Below, piece by piece: positions 16,004-22,648 of a stretch of DNA of 28,796 nt. The stretch's first letter is position 1. Each line of letters starts with the position of its first letter. The notes below the pieces were generated by a model. It had not been told where the DNA came from and made no database searches. It saw nothing but the letters and a program-made list of their open reading frames with translations. The stretch is from an uncultured Actinomycetes bacterium. GTDB taxonomy: Bacteria; Actinomycetota; Actinomycetes; Mycobacteriales; Nakamurellaceae. The position numbers were made by a program, and so were the translations under genes. The DNA is taken from assembly GCA_937926105.1 (NCBI GenBank), contig CALANS010000164.1, positions 1 through 28,796 of the forward strand. The letters are read 5' to 3'.

Positions 16004-16042
16004 GCCGGTGTCCCGCATGGGTGCTGCATGCGGGACACCGGC
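16004..16042. terminator. 15-bp perfect inverted repeat next to the recombinase gene
   Basis: GCCGGTGTCCCGCAT (16004-16018) and ATGCGGGACACCGGC (16028-16042) are perfect inverted copies around a 9-base loop. It starts 12 bases beyond the stop codon of the minus-strand serine recombinase. It would make a strong terminator hairpin, but could also be a recombination or binding site for the recombinase. No T-run follows. Confidence 0.55.
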
Positions 16043-16053
16043 ATCCGGGCGAT

Positions 16054-16662
16054 TCAGCGGTGGGCGGCGGCAAGGTCGGCGCGAGCTTCGCGATGTTGCC
16101 GTTCGATCGCGCGGTAGATGGTAGAGCGGCCAACGTTGAACAGCTCGGCGACCTCGGCGGTGCTGTACTCTCCGCTGTGCACCAGCGACACCAGGTGCGC
16201 CTCTTGGCGGCGGGACAGCTTCGGCTGCTTGCCCCGCAGGTGACCTTTCGCCCTGGCCACCCGCATGCCCTCCTTCGTGCGCAGCCGAATCAGGTCGGCC
16301 TCAAACTCGGCCACCATAGCCAGCACGTTGAACAGCAACCTGCCGACCGCGTCCGTCGGGTCGTACACCGACCCGCCCAGGTTCAAGCTGACCTGCCGGG
16401 CGGTCAACTCGTCCGCGATCGCGCGGGCGTCGGGCAGCGAGCGGGCCAGCCGATCCAGCTTCGTCACCACCAGGGTGTCGCCCGCCCGGCACGCGGCCAG
16501 CGCCTCCCGCAGGCCAGGTCGCTCCCGGTTGGTGCCCGTCAAGCCGTGGTCGGTGTAGACCCGATCAGGTTCGACTCCCAGCTTGGCCAACCCGTCGCGT
16601 TGGGCAGTGAGATCCTGCTCCTCGGTGGAGCATCGGGCGTACCCGACAAGTAGCGCGCTCAT
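16054..16662 (-). CDS. Serine recombinase (resolvase/invertase family)
   Basis: Protein of 202 residues with the full small serine recombinase layout: LLVGYARCSTEEQDL with nucleophile Ser12, TDHGLTGTNRERPGL, TLVVTKLDRLARSLPDA, the long dimerisation helix MVAEFEADLIRLRTKEGM, and a C-terminal helix-turn-helix (STAEVAELFNVGRSTIYRAI). These enzymes cut and rejoin DNA at short sites. The ATG at 16662 is preceded by GGAGGT 5 bases upstream. Length and active-site residues look intact. Its substrate is unknown: no transposase is seen nearby, so it may resolve a plasmid or transposon remnant or be a resident recombinase. The sequence between it and the next gene (16681-16720) has repeated GCAGCGGCA units that could belong to a site. 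Confidence 0.9.
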   Translation of the reverse strand: MSALLVGYARCSTEEQDLTAQRDGLAKLGVEPDRVYTDHGLTGTNRERPGLREALAACRAGDTLVVTKLDRLARSLPDARAIADELTARQVSLNLGGSVYDPTDAVGRLLFNVLAMVAEFEADLIRLRTKEGMRVARAKGHLRGKQPKLSRRQEAHLVSLVHSGEYSTAEVAELFNVGRSTIYRAIERQHREARADLAAAHR

Positions 16663-16726
16663 CGCGCACCTCCATAGATGGGCCGGCCCGCAGCGGCAGC
16701 CCGGTCACCGGCAGCGGCAAGAGCCG

Positions 16727-16754
16727 TTGCAGATGAATCTATGAGCTTTATGAT
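16727..16754 (+). promoter_or_regulatory. Promoter of the HigB/HigA-like toxin-antitoxin module
   Basis: TTGCAG at 16727-16732 and TATGAT at 16749-16754 are separated by 16 bases in an A/T-rich patch within otherwise GC-rich DNA. The predicted start point falls a few bases before the ATG at 16769, giving a nearly leaderless transcript. ATGAT (16750-16754) and ATCAT (16766-16770) flank the start as a possible antitoxin operator. Confidence 0.55.
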
Positions 16755-16768
16755 ATAACGTAAACATC

Positions 16769-17124
16769 ATGGACTGGGAGGTGGAAACCGAGCCCGAGGT
16801 CACCGAGTGGTATCTCGACCTCACCCCGACGAGCGCGACATCGTGGCGGCGCACGTGGACTTGCTGGCCGAGCTCGGGCACAGGTTGCGGATGCCGCACT
16901 CGAAGCCGCTCGGCCAGGGCCTGTTCGAGTTGCGTTTCGACATGACCCGCAGGTCCTGGCGGATCAGCTACTACTTCGGCCCCGACAGGATCATCGTGCT
17001 GCTCACCGTGTTCCACAAGCAGTGCAATAACGAAGCCAAGGAAGTGGCCCGCGCCCGAGCCGCGTTGGCGCGATGCCAGGCAGATCACCAAACCAAGAAC
17101 ACGGGAAAGGACCAGAAACGATGA
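16769..17124 (+). pseudogene. HigB/Gp49-like toxin with a frameshift near the start
   Basis: From ATG 16769 the frame reads MDWEVETEPEVTEWYLDLTP, a normal RelE/HigB start, then falls out of register and stops at 16943-16945. The rest of the toxin is in the next frame: DERDIVAAHVDLLAELGHR, MPHSKPLGQGLFELRFDM, RISYYFGPDRIIVLLTVF, ending at 17124. One extra G at the CCCCGACGAG near 16823-16832 would restore the family sequence, so a one-base deletion is likely. A GTG at 16807 in the second frame could give a 105-residue protein lacking the first strand. Such toxins cleave mRNA on the ribosome. The stop overlaps the antitoxin ATG (ATGA). Ribosomal -1 slippage at the C-run is conceivable but unproven. 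Confidence 0.75.
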
Positions 17125-17435
17125 AATTCAGCGATCTCGACGCCACCGCTCGCCAAGACGAGACCGGCGCCGAACGAGACGTACACGATCGGCGTCGCGC
17201 CGAACTGCGCGCAGCACTCAGAGCTGGGATCGCCATCCGCGACGCCCGCGAAGACGCAGGGTTGACACAAACCGAACTCGCGGCCAGGATCGGCATCGCC
17301 CAATCCGCCCTGTCCCGGATCGAGGCAGGCCGAGCCAACCTCACCCTCGGAACACTCCAGCGCGTCACCGAAGCGCTCGATCTGCCCCTACGACTCGCAG
17401 TCGGGACCCACGACATCACCCTCACCGCAGCATAA
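17121..17435 (+). CDS. XRE-family antitoxin (HigA-like)
   Basis: Protein of 104 residues with an Xre helix-turn-helix at about 37-92 (REDAGLTQTELAARIGIAQS, ALSRIEAGRANLTLGTLQRV), and an N-terminal helix rich in Asp/Arg. In HigBA-type modules the antitoxin follows the toxin and represses the shared promoter; the order here is the same. The ATG at 17121 overlaps the toxin stop. It looks intact even though the toxin frame is broken, as expected if only the toxin is under pressure to be lost. Confidence 0.85.
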   Translation: MKFSDLDATARQDETGAERDVHDRRRAELRAALRAGIAIRDAREDAGLTQTELAARIGIAQSALSRIEAGRANLTLGTLQRVTEALDLPLRLAVGTHDITLTAA

Positions 17436-17482
17436 CCGCAAGCCGATCGCTGACCGAAAGAAGTTTGGCAACCTTCGTCGAC

Positions 17483-17794
17483 CTAGGGCTTCTTGAAGAC
17501 GTCGTGATCGCCGACACGCCGCCAACGGCAACGCATCTCACCATCGACGGTGACGAGCTCGAACGTCGCGCGTCCGTCCGGGCTGGCGAACGACCACATC
17601 ATTTCGAGAATGCCAGGAGCCGACCGTACGGACTTGATGCGTAAGGATGCAGGCCACGGTGTGGTCGGCTCCTTGGCATAGGCATCGCACGCCGACGCAA
17701 ACTTCTCCCGGACGACGGCCTTGAACGCCGCCGCGTGCTCGCGCCCCAGACGGCGATAGTCGGCATCGAACGCCGGGGTGGTCTCGAACTTCAC
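17483..17794 (-). CDS. RelE/ParE-like toxin
   Basis: Protein of 103 residues beginning MKFETTPAFDADYRRLGREH, with the RelE-superfamily pattern: a first strand, two helices (ADYRRLGREHAAAFKAVV), then strands SLRIKSVRSAPGILEMMWSF, GRATFELV and MRCRWRRVGDHDVF ending in KKP. Toxins of this class typically act on translating mRNA or on gyrase; the exact target cannot be read from the sequence. The start overlaps the stop of the AbrB-type antitoxin gene by four bases, giving an antitoxin-first operon. No lesion seen. Confidence 0.75.
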   Translation of the reverse strand: MKFETTPAFDADYRRLGREHAAAFKAVVREKFASACDAYAKEPTTPWPASLRIKSVRSAPGILEMMWSFASPDGRATFELVTVDGEMRCRWRRVGDHDVFKKP

Positions 17795-18099
17795 TCGGCG
17801 TCGAGCTCGTCGAGGTGGCCGAGGAAGTCCTCGGTCGAATCGTGAACTATCACCCGGCCGGCAGCGACGTGCTCGTCGACCTCGCGTTCACGCTCTTGCC
17901 ACCGCTTGTCCCAGAACCAGCGCTGATCGGCCGGTACGGGTAAGGCGGCCCGCAACTCGATGACGCCATCGGCGCGTTCGGTTATCTCCAACTGCGCGCC
18001 CGGCTGATCCAGATGCAGCCGGCGACGGACGTCGGCGGGCAGCGCGATCGTGCCGCGACCCTGGACGCCGAGGTACCGGCGCTTGATAGGAGAACTCAT
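17791..18099 (-). CDS. AbrB/MazE-type antitoxin
   Basis: Protein of 102 residues. The N-terminal half is a SpoVT/AbrB swapped-hairpin DNA-binding domain (GRGTIALPADVRRRLHLDQP then GAQLEITERADGVIELRAAL), preceded by KRRYLGVQ. The C-terminal half (RWFWDKRWQEREREVDEHVA..DFLGHLDELDAE) is an acidic helical toxin-binding tail. It probably neutralises the adjacent RelE-like toxin and represses its own promoter. The ATG at 18099 has TATTCT about 7-12 bases upstream and little room for a ribosome site, suggesting a leaderless mRNA. Confidence 0.85.
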   Translation of the reverse strand: MSSPIKRRYLGVQGRGTIALPADVRRRLHLDQPGAQLEITERADGVIELRAALPVPADQRWFWDKRWQEREREVDEHVAAGRVIVHDSTEDFLGHLDELDAE

Positions 18100-18105
18100 G
18101 AGCCC

Positions 18106-18154
18106 AGAATAGCACTGCTAAGCAGCTGTGCAGTTAAACAGCTACGCAGCTAAA
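18106..18154 (-). promoter_or_regulatory. Repeat-rich operator region of the AbrB/RelE module
   Basis: On the minus strand this stretch carries repeated AGCTG/TAGCTGC units: GTTTAGCTGC, GTAGCTGTTTAAC, ACAGCTGC and TTAGCAG. It lies directly upstream of the antitoxin ATG with TATTCT close to the start. Clustered short repeats upstream of an AbrB-type antitoxin fit autorepressor sites; inference from layout only. Confidence 0.45.
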
Positions 18155-18307
18155 CCGGGCTTGAGCCCTGCCAGCACCCACGGTCCATCGGGCCACTCCC
18201 GACCTCAAGCCCAACGCGAACCGGTGACGTCCGCGCGGCCCGCAGCGCCGTCACCATCATGATCGCGAAATCACCGGTGCGGATCGGCTTACGACAAGCA
18301 GGCCGGA

Positions 18308-18931
18308 TCAGCTGGATAGGAGCCGGACGCTCGGTTCGAACGGCGATACGGCGACAGTATTGCCAGGGTCCGCGTTGCCGCTGCATAAGCTGAACAGTCC
18401 GCTGAGCCACGAGCCGGGAATGGCATGGACCGAACCGCTGTGGGTCAAAGTCACCGTGGCGCCATCCGACTGTTCGGCGTCACCGACGTCGCAGCGGTAC
18501 TTCGCGACCAAGAAGTAGGCCGCCGCGCCGGCGCCCACGGTGACCGGAGCCGGCGCTTGGTGTGTGACGTATTGTCCTTTGCCCTCGAGGTAAACGAACG
18601 GAATCGGTGTCTTTCCCCGAAGAAATGTGACGGTGGGGTAGCCGCTAACCGTGCACGGGGTCGGCGACGTACTCGAGACGGCGAGGATGACGCCATGCTC
18701 GCCGGTCTGCGGGGAGAGCGGCGGTCCAGGTTGGATAGCGAGTGTTGCTGACGGGCAGGCAGGCGCGGCCGACTCGACTGGAGCCGAGGTGGACGACGAG
18801 GGTCGGGAGCGGTCGGGCTGCGAACTGCCTGCCTGCATTCGAGCGGCAGGAGCGCAGGCCGCGACAACGAGCACCGCGGCAGCGGCGACACCGATGCGCG
18901 CGAAGACAGGCGAAAAACGCTGACGGAACAT
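18308..18931 (-). CDS. DUF4232 lipoprotein
   Basis: Protein of 207 residues. A signal peptide (RIGVAAAAVLVVAACAP) ends in a lipobox with Cys26, so it is probably a lipid-anchored exported protein. A low-complexity Ser/Pro/Thr linker (about 33-56) leads to a domain with PACPSATLAIQPG, CTVSGYPTVTFL, AAAYFLVAKYRC and a paired-cysteine tail, matching DUF4232, common in secreted actinobacterial proteins and of unknown function. Conserved cysteines probably form disulfides. GGAG lies just before the ATG at 18931. It is monocistronic in appearance. Confidence 0.85.
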   Translation of the reverse strand: MFRQRFSPVFARIGVAAAAVLVVAACAPAARMQAGSSQPDRSRPSSSTSAPVESAAPACPSATLAIQPGPPLSPQTGEHGVILAVSSTSPTPCTVSGYPTVTFLRGKTPIPFVYLEGKGQYVTHQAPAPVTVGAGAAAYFLVAKYRCDVGDAEQSDGATVTLTHSGSVHAIPGSWLSGLFSLCSGNADPGNTVAVSPFEPSVRLLSS

Positions 18932-19227
18932 CTCCGGTCACCGACCCCTCGCGAGGAATGTTCTCCGATGACGCGTCAGCCACCGGTGCGGTTGCGCAGT
19001 AATTTTTCTCGCATCCAACGCCACCGGCAGAGGTGACGCGCTACCCGAATACACGCGAGGTAAGCGCCATCGGCGGTCCAGCCACCTTGCCCTCTCCGTG
19101 CTTGCCCTAGCCGTTCGCAGTTCCGCTGTCGGTCGTTGGCGCCCTGGTTGGGGCCTCGAACCGCAGTTTCAGTGAAGGATCGCTATCCGATATAGCTGCT
19201 AAGCAGGACTGCTTGTTGTCGTACGGG

Positions 19228-20586
19228 TCACTGCGTGGGCTGGGTCGTGACCATTGTCCAGGTGTCGCCCCCGTCGGTCGTCGTCAGGAGCTCGCCAGCG
19301 GCGACCGACCAGCCCTGCTGCGGGGAGACGAAATCGACGTCACTGATGCCCCGCAAGACGGCCGGTAACTGCTCGCAGTGCCAGGACTGGCCGGCGTTGC
19401 CCGTCACACACCAGGTCATGTCGCTGGCGGCCACCCCGTCCCCGGTGGTGGGCCAACTCCACACCTGCATGGGATCGCCAGATTCGATGGGCGTCTCGGG
19501 ATGCCACGTGGTGCCGCCATCGTTGGTGACGTAGAAGGCGGTAGTGCTCGTACTGCCCGGCCAACTCACCGGAAGCACGCCGTTGTCCGCGTCAATAAAC
19601 CGTGGCGGGTAGCTGCGCGGCGATCCGGCAGCGCTGATCCCCGGCGGCGTCGGGAGCACCGACGGATGCCATGTCCGGCCGCCGTCACCCGTCTCATACA
19701 GCCACAGTTCGGGCTGACTGCCGCGGTATCCGGTGAGCCATCCGTGTCCCTGCTCCGTGAACGCGATGCCGGTCTTCACGCCTCCGGCCGGCAGGCCGGT
19801 CGGCGACGGCCGCTGCTGGGTGGCGGCGCCGAGCAGTGTCCATGTCGCCCCGGAATCGGCGGTCCGGTACAGCTCGATGTCCTCGACGCCGGCTGCGATT
19901 CCACCCGCTGAGGCCATCAGCCACCCGTCGTGCGGCGTCGGAAAATTCAGCCCGATCACGGTCGGGGTATCGGTTGTCGTCATCCCGGCGTCGGTCTCAG
20001 GGCCGACGACTGCCGATGACCAGTGCAGGCCGGCGTCTACGGTATGGAACACCGTCATCGTGCCGGGCGACGCCACCGTCACCCACGCACTGGTCGTGCC
20101 CTCGAACGCCGAGTTGCCCCACGCGCGGGTCGCGGGCGACGGCCGCAGATCGGCCGGGTCCACGCCGGGAGGATTTCGCACCTGCCAGCTCCCACCCGCG
20201 TCCGTCGTGTACAGCACACCGGCGTCGGCGACGGCCCAGCCCGCGGTGGCACTCACCATGTGCACCCCCGCAAACGACAACACATCAACCGGCGTCGGCG
20301 CGGGCTGCGACGCCGTCGTCGTCAAGCCCGCCGACGGCGAGGACACAGCCGGGGGTGGCACCGAACGTGAACCGGATTGGGTCGACATCTCGGTCGACGA
20401 GTCCGCCGAAGGAGTGACCGCCGATTGCGTACCTGGGCCGGGCGTCGAAGCCTGGGACGTCGGCCCGACCGCCGTGGAACCACACGCAGTCAGCACCACC
20501 GCGCTCAACGCCAGGCACCCCAAAGCTCCACTCCGAAGCCATCGTCGCCGAATGGAACCGCAGCCTTCCGGATGGTTACCTCTCAT
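19228..20586 (-). CDS. Beta-propeller lipoprotein (Ycf48/BNR-like repeats)
   Basis: Protein of 452 residues. The signal segment LGCLALSAVVLTACGS has a lipobox Cys35, so it is a predicted exported lipoprotein; a Ser/Thr/Pro linker follows to about residue 105. The rest has about seven repeats ending in T-x-D-G-G-x-T-W: for example AGVLYTTDAGGSWQ, ELYRTADSGATWT, WLYETGDGGRTWH, FYVTNDGGTTWH and LLTTTDGGDTWT, typical of Ycf48/BNR propellers. The ATG at 20586 is preceded by ACAGGAG; an in-frame GTG at 20607 is the alternative. It starts 23 bases after the membrane-protein stop and completes the PadR operon. Likely a surface sensor or binding protein; the ligand is unknown. Confidence 0.85.
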   Translation of the reverse strand: MRGNHPEGCGSIRRRWLRSGALGCLALSAVVLTACGSTAVGPTSQASTPGPGTQSAVTPSADSSTEMSTQSGSRSVPPPAVSSPSAGLTTTASQPAPTPVDVLSFAGVHMVSATAGWAVADAGVLYTTDAGGSWQVRNPPGVDPADLRPSPATRAWGNSAFEGTTSAWVTVASPGTMTVFHTVDAGLHWSSAVVGPETDAGMTTTDTPTVIGLNFPTPHDGWLMASAGGIAAGVEDIELYRTADSGATWTLLGAATQQRPSPTGLPAGGVKTGIAFTEQGHGWLTGYRGSQPELWLYETGDGGRTWHPSVLPTPPGISAAGSPRSYPPRFIDADNGVLPVSWPGSTSTTAFYVTNDGGTTWHPETPIESGDPMQVWSWPTTGDGVAASDMTWCVTGNAGQSWHCEQLPAVLRGISDVDFVSPQQGWSVAAGELLTTTDGGDTWTMVTTQPTQ

Positions 20587-20609
20587 CACGCTCCTGTCTT
20601 GGTGCACCG

Positions 20610-21866
20610 TTATGGCGTGGGGGTTTCGCGGTGGCTGGCCGTGATCGACAGTCGGTAGTCGACGGGCGGGAACGTGCGGGACTTTCGGCGTGCCACGGTC
20701 AGACCGACAACCGCAACCGCCGCGGCCAGCAGTATCTGCGTGACGGTTCCAATGATGGCGCCAAGGTAGTCGGCGCTGTGGGTGGGATCGTTTCGTGCCG
20801 CAGCGGCCAGGTTAGTGATGAGCGGGATACCGCTGGCCAACCGCAGCGCCAGGACGGCGCCGGCCAGGTAGCCCAGGCCCAGGAGCGTTTCGCCCCGGGC
20901 AGGGCCGGAACGCTTGACCCGTATCGCGATGATGCACGCCGCGAGAACAATTCCCCAGCACCACAGGCCGTATTCGTCGACCGTTGCCCACCCGAGCGCA
21001 AGGAGCCACCAGTGCGAGCTGCCCCCGCCCTCGGCGAAGCTCGGGTAGAGCGCCACGTAACTTGCTACCTGAATCACGGCTAGGGCGGCGGCTGCCGCGC
21101 CGGCCGTGGCCAGCCACATTCGGCTCCGCCCGGCCGTGACCTCCCCGCCGGTGGCCGCAAGCGCCGCCAGAAGCAGAGTCACCGCGGCGTAGATCGACAC
21201 GGTGACGATACTTTCCGCGATCCAGTAGTAGCCGAAGGCGGTGAAGACGCCGACGACGGCCACCATGGTCGGGATCGCGGCAAATGCGGCGGCACATGTC
21301 AGAGCAATTCGGCCGCCCCGCAGCGCCAAGCCGGCCGCCGGGATCCACGCGGCGAACGCCCACGCATCGATCGACGGCCACACACCCACGACCTGAGGCA
21401 GACCGAAACGCGCGGCCATCGGCAGCGAAGCGTCGAACGCCGTCGGCGGCCACAGGACGAAAACGATTCGAAACATCAGATTCACCGCGGCGATCGCGGC
21501 CGCCAGAACCAAAAACCCGTACAGCGACCGGCGCAGCGCACCCGAGCGCATCCGGTAGCGCACCGGCCCGGTGGGATCAGCCAGTAGCAGACGCAACGCG
21601 AGTGCCACTATCGACCACCGCTCCGTCCACGAGGGCGAGCCATGTATCAGGGCAAGATCGAAGTTGTCCGGATCGGATCGCTCCTGCGCTTCAAGGAACG
21701 TTGCGACCATCTCACTGCCGCGCGCGTCCCGGTAGGGGCGCGGAAGCAGACGCAGCAGCCGCCTGTATCGCACCTCCAACGCCGACGGCCCGTCGACGGC
21801 GGAGCGGCCATCCGGGCCACCATCGGCATCCGTGCGCGACTGCGCGCCCGGGTCGGCGGTGTTCAT
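20610..21866 (-). CDS. Multi-pass membrane protein of the PadR operon
   Basis: Protein of 418 residues. A cytoplasmic N-terminal region (1-115) contains RYRRLLRLLPRPYRDARGSEMV, the pattern found in proteins paired with PadR regulators, followed by about eight to nine hydrophobic helices (for example LYGFLVLAAAIAAVNLMFRI, MWLATAGAAAAALAVIQVAS) and a basic tail. No transporter signature is visible. The ATG at 21866 overlaps the padR stop (ATGA), so it is translationally coupled. Function unknown; context suggests PadR-controlled envelope function. Confidence 0.8.
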   Translation of the reverse strand: MNTADPGAQSRTDADGGPDGRSAVDGPSALEVRYRRLLRLLPRPYRDARGSEMVATFLEAQERSDPDNFDLALIHGSPSWTERWSIVALALRLLLADPTGPVRYRMRSGALRRSLYGFLVLAAAIAAVNLMFRIVFVLWPPTAFDASLPMAARFGLPQVVGVWPSIDAWAFAAWIPAAGLALRGGRIALTCAAAFAAIPTMVAVVGVFTAFGYYWIAESIVTVSIYAAVTLLLAALAATGGEVTAGRSRMWLATAGAAAAALAVIQVASYVALYPSFAEGGGSSHWWLLALGWATVDEYGLWCWGIVLAACIIAIRVKRSGPARGETLLGLGYLAGAVLALRLASGIPLITNLAAAARNDPTHSADYLGAIIGTVTQILLAAAVAVVGLTVARRKSRTFPPVDYRLSITASHRETPTP

Positions 21867-22207
21867 GACGTCGCCAGGGCCAGCCGCGTGACACCTCGAA
21901 GCCGTCGCGCCACCACGCGGGCATTGGCCGCCTGCCGGGCCACCTCCGCCTCCAACAGGCTCCGCCCGTCAGAAGTCAACCGGTAGTAGCGCCGTAACCG
22001 CGAATCGACGATCTCCTCGCGGTCAATCTCGATCCGCCGCGCCGCGGTCAGCCGATCCAAGATCCCGTACAACGTGCCCACCGGCATCCGGATCCGTTCG
22101 GCGGATAGCTCCGCCACCTCGGCAAGCACCGCATACCCGTGCAGCGGGCCGCTGGCCAGCGCCGCCAACACGAAAAACACCTGCTCCGAAACCGGACGCA
22201 CATCCAT
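21863..22207 (-). CDS. PadR-family transcriptional regulator
   Basis: Protein of 114 residues starting MDVRPVSEQVFFVLAALASG with the PadR winged helix: PLHGYAVLAEVAEL, MPVGTLYGILDRLTAARRIE, then the wing RLRRYYRLTSDGRSLLE and a C-terminal dimer helix. PadR proteins are repressors that often sense drugs or metabolites and control a neighbouring membrane gene, as here. The ATG at 22207 was chosen over 22228 because it gives the family's usual short N-terminus and fits a leaderless promoter directly upstream. Confidence 0.9.
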   Translation of the reverse strand: MDVRPVSEQVFFVLAALASGPLHGYAVLAEVAELSAERIRMPVGTLYGILDRLTAARRIEIDREEIVDSRLRRYYRLTSDGRSLLEAEVARQAANARVVARRLRGVTRLALATS

Positions 22208-22213
22208 AGCCTG

Positions 22214-22244
22214 AATATATCGCGACAATATGCATAGACGTCAA
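22214..22244 (-). promoter_or_regulatory. Promoter and possible operator of the PadR operon
   Basis: On the minus strand TTGACG (22239-22244) lies 17 bases from GATATA (22216-22221), with TATATT overlapping it. The -10 is about 10 bases before the padR ATG, implying a leaderless transcript. ATATTGTCGCGATATAT is partly palindromic and may be the PadR autoregulatory site. Confidence 0.5.
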
Positions 22245-22648
22245 GGCCCGGAACCCACTCATCGATCCGTCTATGCAGCTCACAGATGGAATGGAGCACT
22301 GGGGCGACAAGCCGCTCCCGACAACCCGCCGCCCACAGCCAGCCGATCAGCTGCCACACCTCGACCGCAGGGCCGAAGTACCGCACCATCGCCTGGCGAC
22401 CGTATCCGGAAGCGAGCCGAACTCGATTGAGGAACGCTGAACGGCGACATCGGTAGAGGGGCGGATCGGACACCGCTTCAAGATCGCCGGATCGTCGCAA
22501 CGGGATCGTTGAGCGGACACCCAGCACCCTGGTGACGCCCATACGGGAGCCGACTGAAGGTCGGACATGCGGACCGATGGATTCTTCCTGCGCGTATTGT
22601 CAATGGACAGGGCCGCGCTACGCGGCAATTGTCCGTCAGCGGCTCAGA
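22245..22648. other. Gene-poor stretch between padR and the OLD nuclease
   Basis: About 400 bases with no gene I can support. Open frames on both strands give Arg/Cys/Ser-rich translations without domains. It lies upstream of padR and beyond the 3' end of the OLD gene. Confidence 0.4.

Noticed and set aside
15868..16653. Plus-strand frame of 261 codons opposite the serine recombinase
   Set aside because: Antisense to an intact recombinase with all catalytic motifs; no domain of its own.
19733..20644. Plus-strand frame of 303 codons opposite the propeller lipoprotein
   Set aside because: The opposite strand has a signal peptide and regular propeller repeats; this frame has none.
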